From the NCBI RefSeq assembly GCF_012273895.1, contig NC_052115.1, positions 124,001 to 188,000 on the forward strand: a stretch of DNA of 64,000 nt. Reading direction: 5' to 3'. Position numbers and translations under genes: made by a program. The notes under the pieces are model-generated. The model was not told the origin of the DNA, did no database searches, and saw only the letters and a list, made by a program, of their open reading frames with translations. Source of the stretch: Zerene cesonia. Lineage: Eukaryota; Arthropoda; Insecta; Lepidoptera; Pieridae. Below, in pieces: positions 13,362-27,567 of this stretch (its first letter is position 1; every line of letters begins with the position of its first letter).

Positions 13362-16204
13362 TGTATAATATAATACTCGCGTAATCAAATACAAGAAAAT
13401 ACTATAGGAGCATATGACAAGAATTTCCCCTCCATCACAAAACGAATCACGCTAAGTCAGTTTGTCTTGTAACCAAAGTGACGAAAGTTCGACCGACCTC
13501 AAACTTAAACATTTATTTATTAAATTAAACTCCTTATATAAACACATTTAATTCGTCATAAAATAGTTTTAACATTGAACACTGGTTCGGAAAGCAGTTT
13601 CTATAGAGAAGAATGCCGGCTCCACAAGAAACCCTGCAGTATGTCACTACAGATTTCTCTAGCCGGCTGCCGGCCAGAATCGAATTTCGCCGCACTAGAC
13701 TTGAATTACGTGTTTTGGCAATGTTATTCATTAGACTCTTACCATTACTTAAAGTTTATGAAATGAGTAGTTCGGCTGCAATTTAGTTTCATTTTTTAAT
13801 TAAAACTCTATGATAGAAACAGAATGACGATCAAACATATATTTATATTAAAAACTATTTGAATGTAAAATAACAAAAGATTAATGATGCTAAACTATTG
13901 ATATATCGTTTAAACAATAATTAAAAGTAATAATTATTGCGATTATGTTCTATTCTTTGTAAGAAGAAAAAATAACGGATTTTACGTCAAATGATTGTCC
14001 CATTCTTTGCTGAAAATTGTTCAGATGGAGTGGACTTAAATTGATAAATCACTTCTTTTGTAATTCCATTTCGAGATCCCGAAATAACTGAAATGAAATG
14101 AAGGAAAATCCATATTCGAAAAGTATAGATACAAAGCATTACCGAGAAAAAATTCATCAAACCAGCATTTATTTTTTTAATGGACATGACAAAATCTGAA
14201 TGTGTTTATGTTCCTTAACTTAAGTGAATTATACAAAATTATGTGCATCTTTTGCATGAATACACATACAACTATATGCAAAAACAGCTACTTCATACTT
14301 AGTTATTTTAATGAATTGTATCTGAACTATGAAACAGAAGAAAAGACAGTATCATTTTACAGAATAATTCTAATATTCTGTATATTAGTTATTCAAAGGC
14401 ATTGAGCGCAATATTTTTCGAGACTCACATCTTCTGATCTTCCCACTATGAGATGTCTTAGTAGATTAGACACTTTTGAATAATTTTATGGACATCTAAA
14501 AATTTCGAGCTAAATCAAGACCATCAGCCATATTTTCGGGGTACATTGTTGCGCTTAAAAAGAGATGCAGACCCTATTATCGAGTCGAAACGTTTTCCAC
14601 TCGATTGGCGGTTGAGTTCCAATCCATGTTTATTCATGAGCATTCAATCAATTTCCCTGCTTTCTTTTCACAGCCTACAAATTTATTTATTCATGAATTG
14701 TTAAGTTACTCTGAAACATAGCAGAATTTCTGGACAATAACCAATTTATATTTATCTATTAAAGCATGAGGCTTTTTGCAACAGACCCTACACAAGATAC
14801 AAACCAAAACAAAACAAACGTGTCATTCGCTATTTTACTCTCATAAAAGTGAACAATCACAAATCCGCTCCTCGAACAACCGCAAAAGAAATCAGGAAAT
14901 GAATTCGATAAACATCCGATTACCGGCGAGTTTATTACAATTGTCAACCGAAAAGCTATTAAGGTAAAGTGCTCGGTTCATTTGTAACGCAAAAATCGAG
15001 CAAATAATCTAGTTTCCATTCGAATGATATCAATTTGAGCGCTGGAGCGTTTGTTCAAAGAGGCATTATCTAGAATTTGCGCCCGCGGGCGAGCGCGGGG
15101 GTGGGGCGCGGCTGGCGCGGGGGAGCGGGGGGTGGGTGGCTATGACCTATTAGTGAAATGGCCCGTTAGTTTAATACGTTTTGAGAACGAAATCGAGGCT
15201 TATATACAAATTATTGGAACTAATGACACTGGCTTACTTTTAAGTACCTATTAGTAGTTAGTAGTACTTCTCCCTTTTTAATACTACCAGGTTATTGTTA
15301 TCCACGGAACGCGACCATGTGTACCTTGAGTATGAATCACCTCTTGTGTTCAGATTCTAGCAATGCATTCTGATTGATGATGATGATGATTCTTCTAGAT
15401 GATGATTCTATCAAAAAAATTAATTATTCTTGCTTGGATAAGCTAATCGATGGATAGGCTTGAAAAAAAACCTGATTATTTATTGACTTTACGAACGTAA
15501 AATGACTCGCACATCCCGCACTCTGAGATACTTCTAAGAAATAGGAGATGCTGTAACTAATGATGCATATCCCAGTATCGGCGAAACACATCCATAATTA
15601 ACTATTATTAATATCACGGATAACATACTATACTAGTTAATATACAGCCACAGTGAGATAATTCGGTTCAGAAATCTAAGATTCATATTTCTTGATTTAT
15701 CCCTAATAGTCCCTTATCCTTTCTTCCTTGCTAATATTATTAATTCGAAAATGTGTTCGTTTGTATTTTTTCTCGTGGCAACGAACGGAAGATCCAAAGG
15801 TAATTTTTTTTTATTCCGATAGATATCTCAATTACTCCTAATTTCCTCTAACCACGCATGCGAAGCCGCGCTTGAAAGCTTGTATTATGTGTTTGTAGAA
15901 ATGATGTATATTTTGGGTTAAATTTCACGTGAACAGCAAACAAAACAGCATAAACAAGATTATGTATAAATTATGCGATATAATTTGCAGCATAGAGCAT
16001 TTAAACACACTATTATAATAATGTTATAAAGACATTTTTTCAATTGAAAGCAATACATGTATAGATCCTTTAATGTACAGACGCTTTTTGAGTTTTATAA
16101 AACAGCAACTTATTCGTGTTTATAATCCGATGCAGTCTTTATTTTCTACGAATACATAACACTCTACAATCATTTTCTCAAATGATTATACATCTTTCAA
16201 TATA

Positions 16205-16345
16205 AAAAACTAGCGGTCCGCCCTGGAATCGCGCGTGGTACATATCACGTACACATCGAACAGTGAAAGAATTTTTGAAAACGGTCCAGTGGTAGTAGTT
16301 CATGAGAATAGCCCATTCATACAAACACAGAAACAAGCGCTTCTA
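16205..16345 (+). repeat. Dispersed repeat fragment (family A)
   Basis: It has the characteristic ACTAGCGGTCCGCCCTGG head followed by the 'gtggtacat' and 'gaaaacggtccagtggta' segments seen in the 4.6 and 32.1 kb copies. Non-coding. Confidence 0.6.
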
Positions 16346-19300
16346 ATTTTTGTATTGATATCTCCAGATTCATCATCATCTGTGCATCATTTAAAAGTAA
16401 AGTCTCAATTCAATTAGATGAGTAAATGTCCAAATATTTCAACATTTACGTTAAAAACGTTACTAAATATAGCAAAAGTACGAAACAAACAGTGACATGG
16501 CGCGGCAATTGTTTTATCGCGGCGAAAAGCGGCGAAACCATTAATTCGGTGCACTCGGACAAGCGTGTTAACAAATTATAAAAGACATTTGCTTCGTTTT
16601 ATGCGCCATTATCGGAATGGGAATGACTTACATCATTCCCATACCAAGTGGCGCATTGGGTCGCGAATTTACAACGTTTATTTATTTGTGTAACTATAAT
16701 GGCTTTTTATTCCCGTAGTTTTTTCCATTCGAATGCGCCAAGTGAAAGAATAGGAAAGCAGTTTTTCGTTAGTATATAATTTTGATGTAATGCCTTGAGG
16801 AATTATATTTGGCAGATGTTAAATTCGTCTTCATTAGGAGAGGACACTGAATATAAACAATTATTGTAGGTCCTACTTAAGTAGAGGAGTTTTAATATAC
16901 TACGGTTTCTAACGAGAAACAAATTTGAATTAAAGTCCATTGCTGGTTCTTGTTAGTATACTCTGATATTTAAATTAACATCGATTTGATCGTAACCCAA
17001 TTTTTATCGAAGACAGCTCGCTCGCCGTCATTAAAAGCAATCCAATAGAAGAAGATATTTTATTCATAAAATTGGTTTAAAGGTTTAATTAAATAAAGGT
17101 AATAGCATTCTTATTCTACTAACTCATTAAAAACTCAATGGTCTATCGGAATCGTTAAATTTGTTCTTTGCAAAGTCAACAAAATTCAATACATATTATA
17201 TTGAATTTGTATTGACGGTGTTGCTAATTTAAAACGAGATGTGAATTGTGTAAAATTTCACTCTGCTTCTGCAGTTTCAAGATTATTTTTACTGTTCTGT
17301 TATAATATTCAAATAAATCAAATCAAATTTGTTTATTAAATCAAACACTTCACTAACCTAACCTATAGCTAAGTACATCACGGTAGCAGTACAAATAGGT
17401 ATCAAACAATTAAAGGTTCAAGACCGATATCTTTGCGAGGTTACAGAGTAACCTGTATTACAGATATCAGTACCTTCCCCATATCATTTATATAGCACAA
17501 TATAATTTAAAAGTCTCAATTATTATAAAAATACTAAAAAAGATTGATAAGGATGAATCTGATAATTGTATTTCGTAAGATTAACGTAAGTAGATCTTAA
17601 AAATATTTCATAAGTAACCCTGATAGTGCATATAATATAATGATTACAAAAATAATAATCGTTATACCTTACAGCTTTTATATTGACATTTAATTATAAT
17701 GTATTCAACAATAAAGTTCATAATCAAAGCATTCCCCAAACGAAGCTGGCATTAGCTAACGACTGATCATACATTTAATAAATAAATCAAAGCTCATTAT
17801 AACGCGACCAAATCGCATCACAATTTCAGATTCAAAGCAACAATTGGATATTCATGCATTATTAAAGCGTATTTGAGCAACGGTTATAATGCCAAAATAT
17901 GGAGGTCATAGCTCATGGGAGGGGTCGTGGCTGCCGCGGCGATAGCATTCCGCCGGATTGTACTAACGCTCATTTATGATACTGATATTAATAGTATCAA
18001 TTCGACGATATTTGATATTTCGCTGTTAACTGATTTTAGAGGCGCATTCGGACGTGATATTGCGAATTGTAATTCAGCACACAGCAGCACAACGCATTTC
18101 TGCCATTTATTGTGCGCATGAAATCAACCATGATTTGAACTATTAATTTTATCGTTTAGAGCAAGTTTCACAACATACTTATATGTTTCGTTAACATATC
18201 TGTCAGTTAAAATGATAACTTTAAAAAAAATCGAATAGGCTATCGGGAACCTTCTAAGCTATGGGTGAAACCGTCCCTTTAAATTTTAATTAATGACTAA
18301 GGATGAAATGACAAGAGAAATGTAAATTTTCAAATGAGTGGAGATTTGTTTCATCACTTCTGAAATATAAATTTACGTTACCCTTTTTTATATTTAACAG
18401 AAAACATGTTAAAGAGAACCTTTTTACCTAACAGTATAATAAATACATATATTTTTATGGGTCTCCTCCGAATACAATCCAACGTTTAACAAAAATACAA
18501 AGCTCGCTCTCTCCAAACTACAACGAAGCATACGATCACAATACTTTACACAAACAGCGCCGTCCACAAAGTATCCTAAAGTTATATTAAATATCAGAGA
18601 GACACAATTCCTTGACAACACTCCGTCAAAAACATTTGTACACAAAGCGTTGTCGAATGGATTGGGAGTACGGCGAGCAATGCAAATAGTTGTTGTTTGT
18701 ATTCGGAGGGTCGCCGGAGTATTTACATGCAAATGGAGCTCTCGAATGTTCCACGATCCCTCCCACTCTCTTCAACTCATTTCCATCCATCTGAAATATT
18801 CACAAAAAGGTTCCATTTCAATTGTCCGGCCTGATCGACGATGGCCGCCATGCTTTTGTACAATGCTCGGGAATGGTTGCCTGGGAATAAAAGGAAAACA
18901 TTGATCGGCCAAATTCGGAAAGTCCGCCATATTATTTATCATATTGATAAACTCACAATTATCCAAATTCCACTTTATTTATCACTTATTAAATTAGAAA
19001 GTTAACAAACAAACTATAATAAAACACCAGGGGTGTTTAATAATCAAAGTTCAAAATGAAACAAATAAGAGAACTAAGAAAAGACGAACTATTGTCTTCG
19101 TTGTATCCGCAAAGCTTTATTAAAATGGCATCAGTGAAAAATATTTCTTTTACGATATTTTAATTTTCGTCGCATGTCAGTTTTCATTACTCTAATGTAT
19201 TTCACGCTCTGGGGAAATACAAAAATGCTGAGGCTGAGGTTGAGGTTTGCATCCGCCCGACACTCCTCAGTTACTAGATTCCTTTCCAAATCAATTTCTT

Positions 19301-21060
19301 TGCATTTACTTAAAACGTGTATAGCGGAAAGCTCCAGTATCGATTAAAATGTTTCGCATCCTTTATTTTACACGTGCACTACAAAATATAACCATTTTCT
19401 TTAATTAACTTAAAAGCCCGAGTTTGCGCTTTAAAAAATTGTAAATTCTGTAAATCCCCACAATTCAGAGGATGTATAAGATATATCGCAGCATTCATAC
19501 TCCGCAGCACTCAGTTGCAGGCCAATTATTATATTTATTGTTGCAAATGATTTTCGTATTAAAACGGAACTATATCGCAATATTAACAAAGTGTAAATAT
19601 GTAAATACTTCACGCTGGATAAATACAGTTTATTTTAATTAACGATATAGTAACAGGCATGCGGTTGGATAAAAATAATACAATTTGTTTGTGAAAACAC
19701 ACCGCCGCAAATTCATGAACATATAAATTTAACGAGGATTGTTTAGCCAACCATATCAAAACAGCTCTCCTGAAATAGAGAATTGCTAATGTTATATAAC
19801 ATTTAAATTGCGTTTAGTTATTGGAAGTTTTCTCATCAATGTTAGGCACTTTGAACTCTGAATCCACAACCTGGGGTTTGGTTAAGGATAAATTTACAAA
19901 ATAGCTCATGCTAACACCTAATTTCATTCGAAAACTTTAATGTAAAATCTATCAGATGCATTCCGGTGAAATTTAGTACTCGCGTCGACAATGGATTTTA
20001 ATAACTTAAAATTTGTAATAACTGATAATGGCACAGAATATAATTATAAAATTATTCCAATCCTAACATATAAAGTATAAGTCTAATGTGTACTAGGATG
20101 TGAGTTGTTTTCAAATGAATAATCTCAGTGACGAAAAAATCGTGTCAGAGAAGTATATCGTCTTACGAAAGATCAAAGCTTTATTAAATTCAACACTTTT
20201 CCATAATAAGCTTCTAGCAACCTTAGAGATAAGCTAAAAACCACCGGTCCCTCCATTCGGCACAATATCGCGCCAACATCGCAATATAACATTGAATAAA
20301 TACCAATTGCTATACTTAGCCACGCATCAGCTGTTCACGGCACAATATGGGATATAACAATGAAACTCATCACAGATTCTTCGTCCACGCATGAATGGGA
20401 GCCACGATTTTAACGCCACCTATCGGCGGACAATGGAAACTCGTTTTATTAAACCGTCGGGCTAATCGGCCGGGTTGCTTCGTAAGGTTTTTATGAGCCT
20501 TAAATATTATATCACTTTTGTATACAAATAGGCTACACAATACGATTAGGATTTTAATGTTTTATTATTTAAGCGTGTGGTATAAACCCAGATTTCTAAA
20601 TGTTACAACCTAATTGATAAACAAATTTTTTTCACGATTGCTTACGTTCACGTTCGATTGGTATTTCATATGAATAGATATTTATTTTGTCTATAAATTA
20701 CACATAATATATTTTTGTTGCAAGACGTTATAAACATATATGTATATACATATTTTGGGTTTAAAGCAGAAGTTTCAAAAAGCTAAAAAACACACTTTTT
20801 GATATAATCAACTTAATTGTCTCGCTTGCTCTTATACAGAGTTTACTGAAGGAAATTATTTAATCCTTGCGATCCTTATCAGGATTGCTAAATACATTAA
20901 CGACATTATTATATTGCTACCGATCTTTGATAAGTTTAGACTATTCTAACTTCTCAGTAGACTGCAACCGAATCAGGCGAATCATTGTTTGGAGCTTCGA
21001 ATTCAGATACCTACTTGTGCATAGAATATATAGCCTCTACATTAATTAAGACTTGTCCGA

Positions 21061-21100
21061 TATAAAGCGTATATTAATATTATAAAGCGTATATTAATAT
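21061..21100. repeat. Two perfect 20-bp tandem units
   Basis: The unit tataaagcgtatattaatat occurs twice in direct succession without a mismatch. It is probably a recent slippage or unequal-exchange duplication. Confidence 0.9.
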
Positions 21101-23014
21101 AATCAGCCGACCTATTTTCCTGCTCGCAACCGAAAGTTCTCCTATAAAATATTTCGTAATAAATTGAATAATTTATTTAGGTGAATTCACAAGGTATGAA
21201 TACGCTTTAATTATGATATAATGCGTGTATATTATATTCGTATTCCTTTTATCTCGTTATTAATACGTTTAATGCATTGAAACATGGCTGGATCTAATGA
21301 CCTAAAGTTTTTGTGAATGGCGATTATAAAACTCAGATTCAGCGCTCGATTCCGAATGGATCTAGGATTTTCTGGAAAATAAGAGGAGTAACTTTAAGAA
21401 GCTTATAAAATTGTAATTAAGGCATATAAGATATTATTGCAACAGAATTTATTGTACGAGGACGATAACGTATTAGTACATAATGGATTTTACTTTGTTT
21501 GGGCTAGATAATAAATATAGCTTCTGTGTCATTATTTTTATCTCTTAATGTGTTTCAATAACTTATGTAGATGAACTTAACCTGTATATTTTTTAACTCA
21601 TAGATTTCGCATGAAACCTCTTTACAGTATTTAAATCTTTATTTATGGTTTAATTTATCATATGTTTTTCTTATATTTAAAATTAAAAACAATATACTGC
21701 ATTTACTACCACAAGAACATTTCCACAATATACGCTCACGTGCTGAATGCAAGAAGCACCCGACTCTTTGCTAGAATTTAAAATAAATTTCACAGAAATT
21801 GCTCGGAGCTGAGTTACGGAACTTTCCTGTTTCTCAATAAACAATTTATCTTGAGAGCTTCGTGAAAAGATTCTGTTTCTGTAAAAAAGTAACGAGGAAA
21901 CGAACTTTTACATTTTTTAGTAGCGCAACAGCAATAAGTGTTTGCAGGTGAACTGAAATGAAACTAAAAACTAAATATTGAAACACTCCTCGCCCGCGCC
22001 GTTTGATTCAAAAAAATTATTTAAAACCTTACGCTTTGTACGATAATATTCAACTTCGTGTTTGTTTCTAATTTGCTATTGTGAAGCTATCGCCTTTTAT
22101 ACGCAGATGGATTCTCTTTCCACTCAAAAATAGGTCTGTTTTTTATCCCGAATATTGATTGGCTCGGCTATAACGTGACGGATGGAACGTGCATTTGTGC
22201 GAATATTTTTTCTGCTTCTGAAACAATTTTCAACACTCCACATTTATGATTTTCACTAAAATTGAGCACGCCTCGACCCAGTACTATGTCCATTTGGATT
22301 AAACATAATAAAAGGTTATAACTGAGAATAGATTCATGGCAAATCAGACCGATTGTTCTTGTAGTTCGGTCTGTGCATTCATAGATTAGTCACAATTGCG
22401 TATTATCTATGGAGATTCAGTTACCCATAATTATGGATAAATATTTATTTAGAAAACAGACGCAAGAAGGGTCACTATCAATTTTGATTGAATAATATTA
22501 AGCATGCTATCTCGTAGGATACAAAGTGAATGCATTTGAAATCTGTTTCCTCTCAATTTTACGTAGGAAATAAAATGGATTCTTGTTTTAACTCTTCCTT
22601 TTTTTAAAAAACAACGTGTTAAACCATTAAATATAAAAAAGCTCAAATGTGACCTTATCACTCTTAATTAACTCTCAATAATGGATACACAATGAACAAA
22701 AGCCAATTCCTTATTCTCCGAACTGCTTCGGAGCGACGGCTCCCTAAAGTCATCAAAAGCTAGGACAACGAAATGTCTGTAACGCAATTTTGAAAGTTAC
22801 TCCTAAAATCCTTTGAAGTCGCGATGTGCCGATAAAGTCTCAAAGTGAATATATTTATAACGGCTCAGTGGAGACGAATCGAGAATTCGCCCCGACTCGA
22901 TTTAATTTACGCAAGCGAAGAGTTTACTCAGTCGTTTTGTTATTGCGTGAAAGTTGCCGTAAGTATTCGTGCTTCGAATAGTCGAGGCTCGCTTAGCTGT
23001 CTATCTAACTAACG

Positions 23015-24014
23015 NNNNNNNNNNNNNNNNNNNNNNNNNNNNNNNNNNNNNNNNNNNNNNNNNNNNNNNNNNNNNNNNNNNNNNNNNNNNNNNNNNNNNN
23101 NNNNNNNNNNNNNNNNNNNNNNNNNNNNNNNNNNNNNNNNNNNNNNNNNNNNNNNNNNNNNNNNNNNNNNNNNNNNNNNNNNNNNNNNNNNNNNNNNNNN
23201 NNNNNNNNNNNNNNNNNNNNNNNNNNNNNNNNNNNNNNNNNNNNNNNNNNNNNNNNNNNNNNNNNNNNNNNNNNNNNNNNNNNNNNNNNNNNNNNNNNNN
23301 NNNNNNNNNNNNNNNNNNNNNNNNNNNNNNNNNNNNNNNNNNNNNNNNNNNNNNNNNNNNNNNNNNNNNNNNNNNNNNNNNNNNNNNNNNNNNNNNNNNN
23401 NNNNNNNNNNNNNNNNNNNNNNNNNNNNNNNNNNNNNNNNNNNNNNNNNNNNNNNNNNNNNNNNNNNNNNNNNNNNNNNNNNNNNNNNNNNNNNNNNNNN
23501 NNNNNNNNNNNNNNNNNNNNNNNNNNNNNNNNNNNNNNNNNNNNNNNNNNNNNNNNNNNNNNNNNNNNNNNNNNNNNNNNNNNNNNNNNNNNNNNNNNNN
23601 NNNNNNNNNNNNNNNNNNNNNNNNNNNNNNNNNNNNNNNNNNNNNNNNNNNNNNNNNNNNNNNNNNNNNNNNNNNNNNNNNNNNNNNNNNNNNNNNNNNN
23701 NNNNNNNNNNNNNNNNNNNNNNNNNNNNNNNNNNNNNNNNNNNNNNNNNNNNNNNNNNNNNNNNNNNNNNNNNNNNNNNNNNNNNNNNNNNNNNNNNNNN
23801 NNNNNNNNNNNNNNNNNNNNNNNNNNNNNNNNNNNNNNNNNNNNNNNNNNNNNNNNNNNNNNNNNNNNNNNNNNNNNNNNNNNNNNNNNNNNNNNNNNNN
23901 NNNNNNNNNNNNNNNNNNNNNNNNNNNNNNNNNNNNNNNNNNNNNNNNNNNNNNNNNNNNNNNNNNNNNNNNNNNNNNNNNNNNNNNNNNNNNNNNNNNN
24001 NNNNNNNNNNNNNN
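23015..24014. other. Assembly gap (1,000 N)
   Basis: Exactly 1,000 N. The round number suggests a placeholder rather than a measured length. Open frames crossing it are artefacts. Confidence 0.98.
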
Positions 24015-24225
24015 GCTTTTGCATGAAAATTATGTTCAAGAACATACCCTGGATAGTCAAGGTATGCCGTGTCGGAAGGTGATTTAATCTGTTTCAGTAA
24101 GAAACAGTAAATGCGGTTTTTCGGTCTCAAGGTGGTGATGGACGGAATTGAGATTAGAGTGCATACCACGAATATTGGTTTGGTGCACTTTAAACGGGAG
24201 GAAGTGCAACCGCTGTAAAAAATTA

Positions 24226-24830
24226 CTTTTTCTTTTTAAACTTTTCATTTCTATTTTTTATATGCGTGGAGTGAATAGACAGGGGAAATTGGAAGTTGGT
24301 CGAGGTTAAGTGAGTCAGTTGATCGAAGCAAACAATAGAGATGGGCTGATGGGGGACTAGTTTGGAGACTGCGGGGACGCCCGTACCCCCCCAGTTATCG
24401 CCATCGGGTCCTCCCGTCCGGTCGCCAACCGGCACGATGGAGCAAAAATGGGATTTTTCGTTAGCGGCGGGGCAGCCTTTCATAGGTGACTGTACTACTA
24501 CTTGGGCCCCCTACAACTAACGGTCGGCCAGCGGACAACCGTGCTACGGATCCCGCTACCCTCCATCACTAGACACCCGGCGCACCAATAATGCTGCTTC
24601 ATAAAAACTGTTACTCACTAAACAACTGACCAGACCCAAACCCCAAATAGGCTACACCGAAACTCATGCCGGAACACGAAGCCGCTTGGCGGCACGTCTC
24701 TATCCGATGGGTGGTTGTGAGCCACGACCGAAGTCTCCCACCAGTTGGTTGCTCATTTAGCACTACCCGAGGTACACGTGTAGGGATCTAGATCTAGATC
24801 TAGAGTCAGAGCCTACGGACGCGAGCAACA
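24226..24830 (-). repeat. Probable transposon-derived segment
   Basis: This GC-richer patch in AT-rich surroundings carries a short minus-strand frame (24223-24483) with a GDRTGGPDGDNWGG-like stretch, then a short (GATCTA) run near 24784-24802. The frame resembles the leader regions of some insect non-LTR elements, but no reverse transcriptase or endonuclease motif is visible. The family is unrecognised. Confidence 0.35.
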
Positions 24831-24839
24831 ATATACCCC

Positions 24840-27480
24840 AAAAGCCTAAATGTTAATTCTAGAAGTACACCTTTGTGGATTCTACTGCATTTTATATATT
24901 TAATTCAGTATACGATTATGTACAATTCAAAATTCTTTTCAGTGGATACTTGTAGATAAACAGCGCACCTTGTTTGTCTTATTTGTAATTAAAATACCGT
25001 TCTAAAAGCTGTGTACATAAAAAAAGCAGAGAAAAGCTCAAGAGAACTTTGTATTAAGTATTGTGAGCTTTTACTTGAGCTTGTACCGCTCGTGTAAATT
25101 CATTTTAATGAAAATTCTGCTCCTTAAAACAACTTTTATACCGTATACTAATTACACTTTACTTTAGAACTAATTGTTGCCCGCAACTTTTAATATGCTT
25201 TTTTTATAATAAATACTTTTTCATTTACTTATATATATTTGGCAATTTACAATACCTATAAATATTTTGACAATTAATTGGGCATTTGTTGATGGAAAGT
25301 GGTCACAATGTTGTTTTCGTATAAATTCCATAGACTATGTTAAATTTGTAATAATTCGGGTACTATATTACTCTTCTTTACATATAAAATGCAATTGTTT
25401 CATCTATAGGCATGTATTAACTTAGCCATTTACAAAGAACAACAAATAATATCTTACAATTTTTTCTGTAGAAATTATTGGGGTCCAGCAATCGTTATGT
25501 TACATAACAATTTCCTTCCCACGAGTCTATTAAAAGTAAATATTTGAGATTGAATCACTCAATGCGAAATGCACTAATCGCCGCATTAAATATTCCGTCA
25601 TGTTCAACAGAACTCCAGATAAGCCTCCATTAGCGGCATTCGACTGTAATAATTCATTCAGGCTAAGTAAGTTACAGCTAAGAATCGCTGCCGAACTTTG
25701 GCTCGGTTCCGTAAAGTTGGCAAATGTATGAAACAAAGTTTAAACAACGCAATGCTGCCTGACTCCGGCCTCGTGCGATTGTTTCACTAACCATGAACTC
25801 AGAACTCTTACATTATATGCTCGTGTATCTTTATGTTAGAAACTTTATGATAATGGTCGAATATATAAGTGTATAAGCGTTCGTGTGAGTTATGATTTGC
25901 TCTTTATGCATAATGTTTGAAGATGGTGTTGCCGGTTGATTATTGTGAATGATAAAGATATGAGAAATCTTTTGTTATTTTTTTATATTTTTGTAGTGAG
26001 TGTAAGCCACCTGCAAAATGCTGGTTGAATATTTAAGAAGTTAAATTGTAATTATACTATGTACTATGTTACACTCGTTATGTATAAATAAAGGTCATGT
26101 ATAAACGTGCAAATGCCAGTTTTAATTACATTTGTAAAGCACAGTGTAAAGAAAGGCGGTACCCTTTTCATAATAAAATAACTATAATTTGTAGAGAAAT
26201 GTACGAAAAACACGGAAATAAGCTTCCGCTTCCAACGATGTTTTTGTGTTCGCATGAGGAATATTTCTCAACACAATTATAGGGCGGAATGTCGTAATGC
26301 ATACCGACAACATGTGCCGTATAACTTACGTATTTTCAATTTACATATTTCATCTCATACTTCAGTACTTTCTGAGTCGAGAATCATATTATTATATATC
26401 ATATTAATATTTAAAGACTGCTGAAATTTTGCGAAATGGACGTCAGTGTGTTTTGAAATATTAAAAAGTCTATAATCAGTGTATAAAATCATCATGAATT
26501 AAAGATGGATAGTACTAAAAACGAAGCAAGGTATAGTACTTTTGTTTTAGCTATTTATACATGCATCATTTATAATAATAGTATGAATGTGCTGCCAATA
26601 AACCTTGCAGCAAAATTTATGTTCCAATAAATTATTGTAGCATTCATTTTTCATTATAATACATTAAAGTCATAAATAAAACAATAACGGAAATGAAAGA
26701 AATGTGAAATCTGACATGCACTGTGTGTGATACAACAACATTCACCTCGGGCCATTTAATTAACTTTTATACGTCTTTCTTGCTTGAGGCTTTAAACACA
26801 TGCAGATTTTCTATTTTTGTATAAAATTTATGCTTTTCGGAATATTAATCTGGCTGTGACTAGACAATTTGTATTGGCAATTTATTATCTACTTTTCCGT
26901 ATCTAATTAGAAATAGGGCCTGAATGCAATATATAGATACCTACCTTAATAGATAAGTACTTAGTAGTATTATTATTTAGAAATGTTAGTTGCTCAGACA
27001 TCACACTTATTCAATTTTACCGCCAATTGAATATCACTTTATATTTACAAGTAGGTACCCATCCTTTCCGAGCCGTTTTAAATCGAATAAAAATACTCCT
27101 CGGCAGTCGCAACTGGTATTTGCCTTTCAATATACCTCAAGCGGAATGCTGTGTGACATATTCTGCGCAAATCTTGGAATATTGAATAGTTCCGAGGTGT
27201 CGTGTGTGCTATCTCTGTGAATATATTCCATTTTCGCTCAAAGGAAATCCGCGAAAAATCCATTTCTGTCAGCTTCGTGTATAATAAATAATAATCAATC
27301 TCGCACTTGCACTCAAATCTCAGCGAAGTATTCGATTCATGGTTACTTTAATAGGTAAGTTACTTTACAAGTTTCCGATCGGATAAAAACAATACGACAC
27401 TAATTTTTTTTTATTTTCAGACAAATAACTTATCATAATTACTGATTACATATGAAATATCCCACAGGATAATTAAGTTC
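24840..27480. other. Intergenic, no gene seen
   Basis: AT-rich sequence without exon-like segments or clear repeats. Short open frames at 25.5, 26.1 and 27.0 kb have no coding features. Confidence 0.6.
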
Positions 27481-27567
27481 TTCTCTTTGGACGACACCCC
27501 ACAAATAAATTTACTCATAAGCTACAATAGACATTTATTAAACAAAATCTCATCACAAACACTAAGT

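Larger units (their letters stand above)
1..22968. other. Gene-poor AT-rich region
   Basis: No reading frame here shows a recognisable domain, a plausible exon chain or coding-like composition. All open frames are about 100 codons or shorter and most start at non-ATG codons. What can be seen is dispersed repeats, SINEs, one MITE-like element, perfect hairpins (listed separately) and a few GC-richer unique blocks. Small non-coding RNAs or single tiny exons of a distant gene cannot be excluded from sequence alone. Confidence 0.7.

Noticed and set aside
22969..24169. Long open frames of 350-390 codons at 23.0-24.1 kb
   Set aside because: They consist almost wholly of N; only a few residues at each edge are real sequence. 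The same holds for the long frames over the gaps at 44, 47.6, 50.4 and 57.9 kb.
27331..27365. Tiny plus-strand first exon (ATGGTTACTTTAATAG|GTAAGT)
   Set aside because: The donor is good but there is no downstream exon on this strand before the opposing gene; probably chance.
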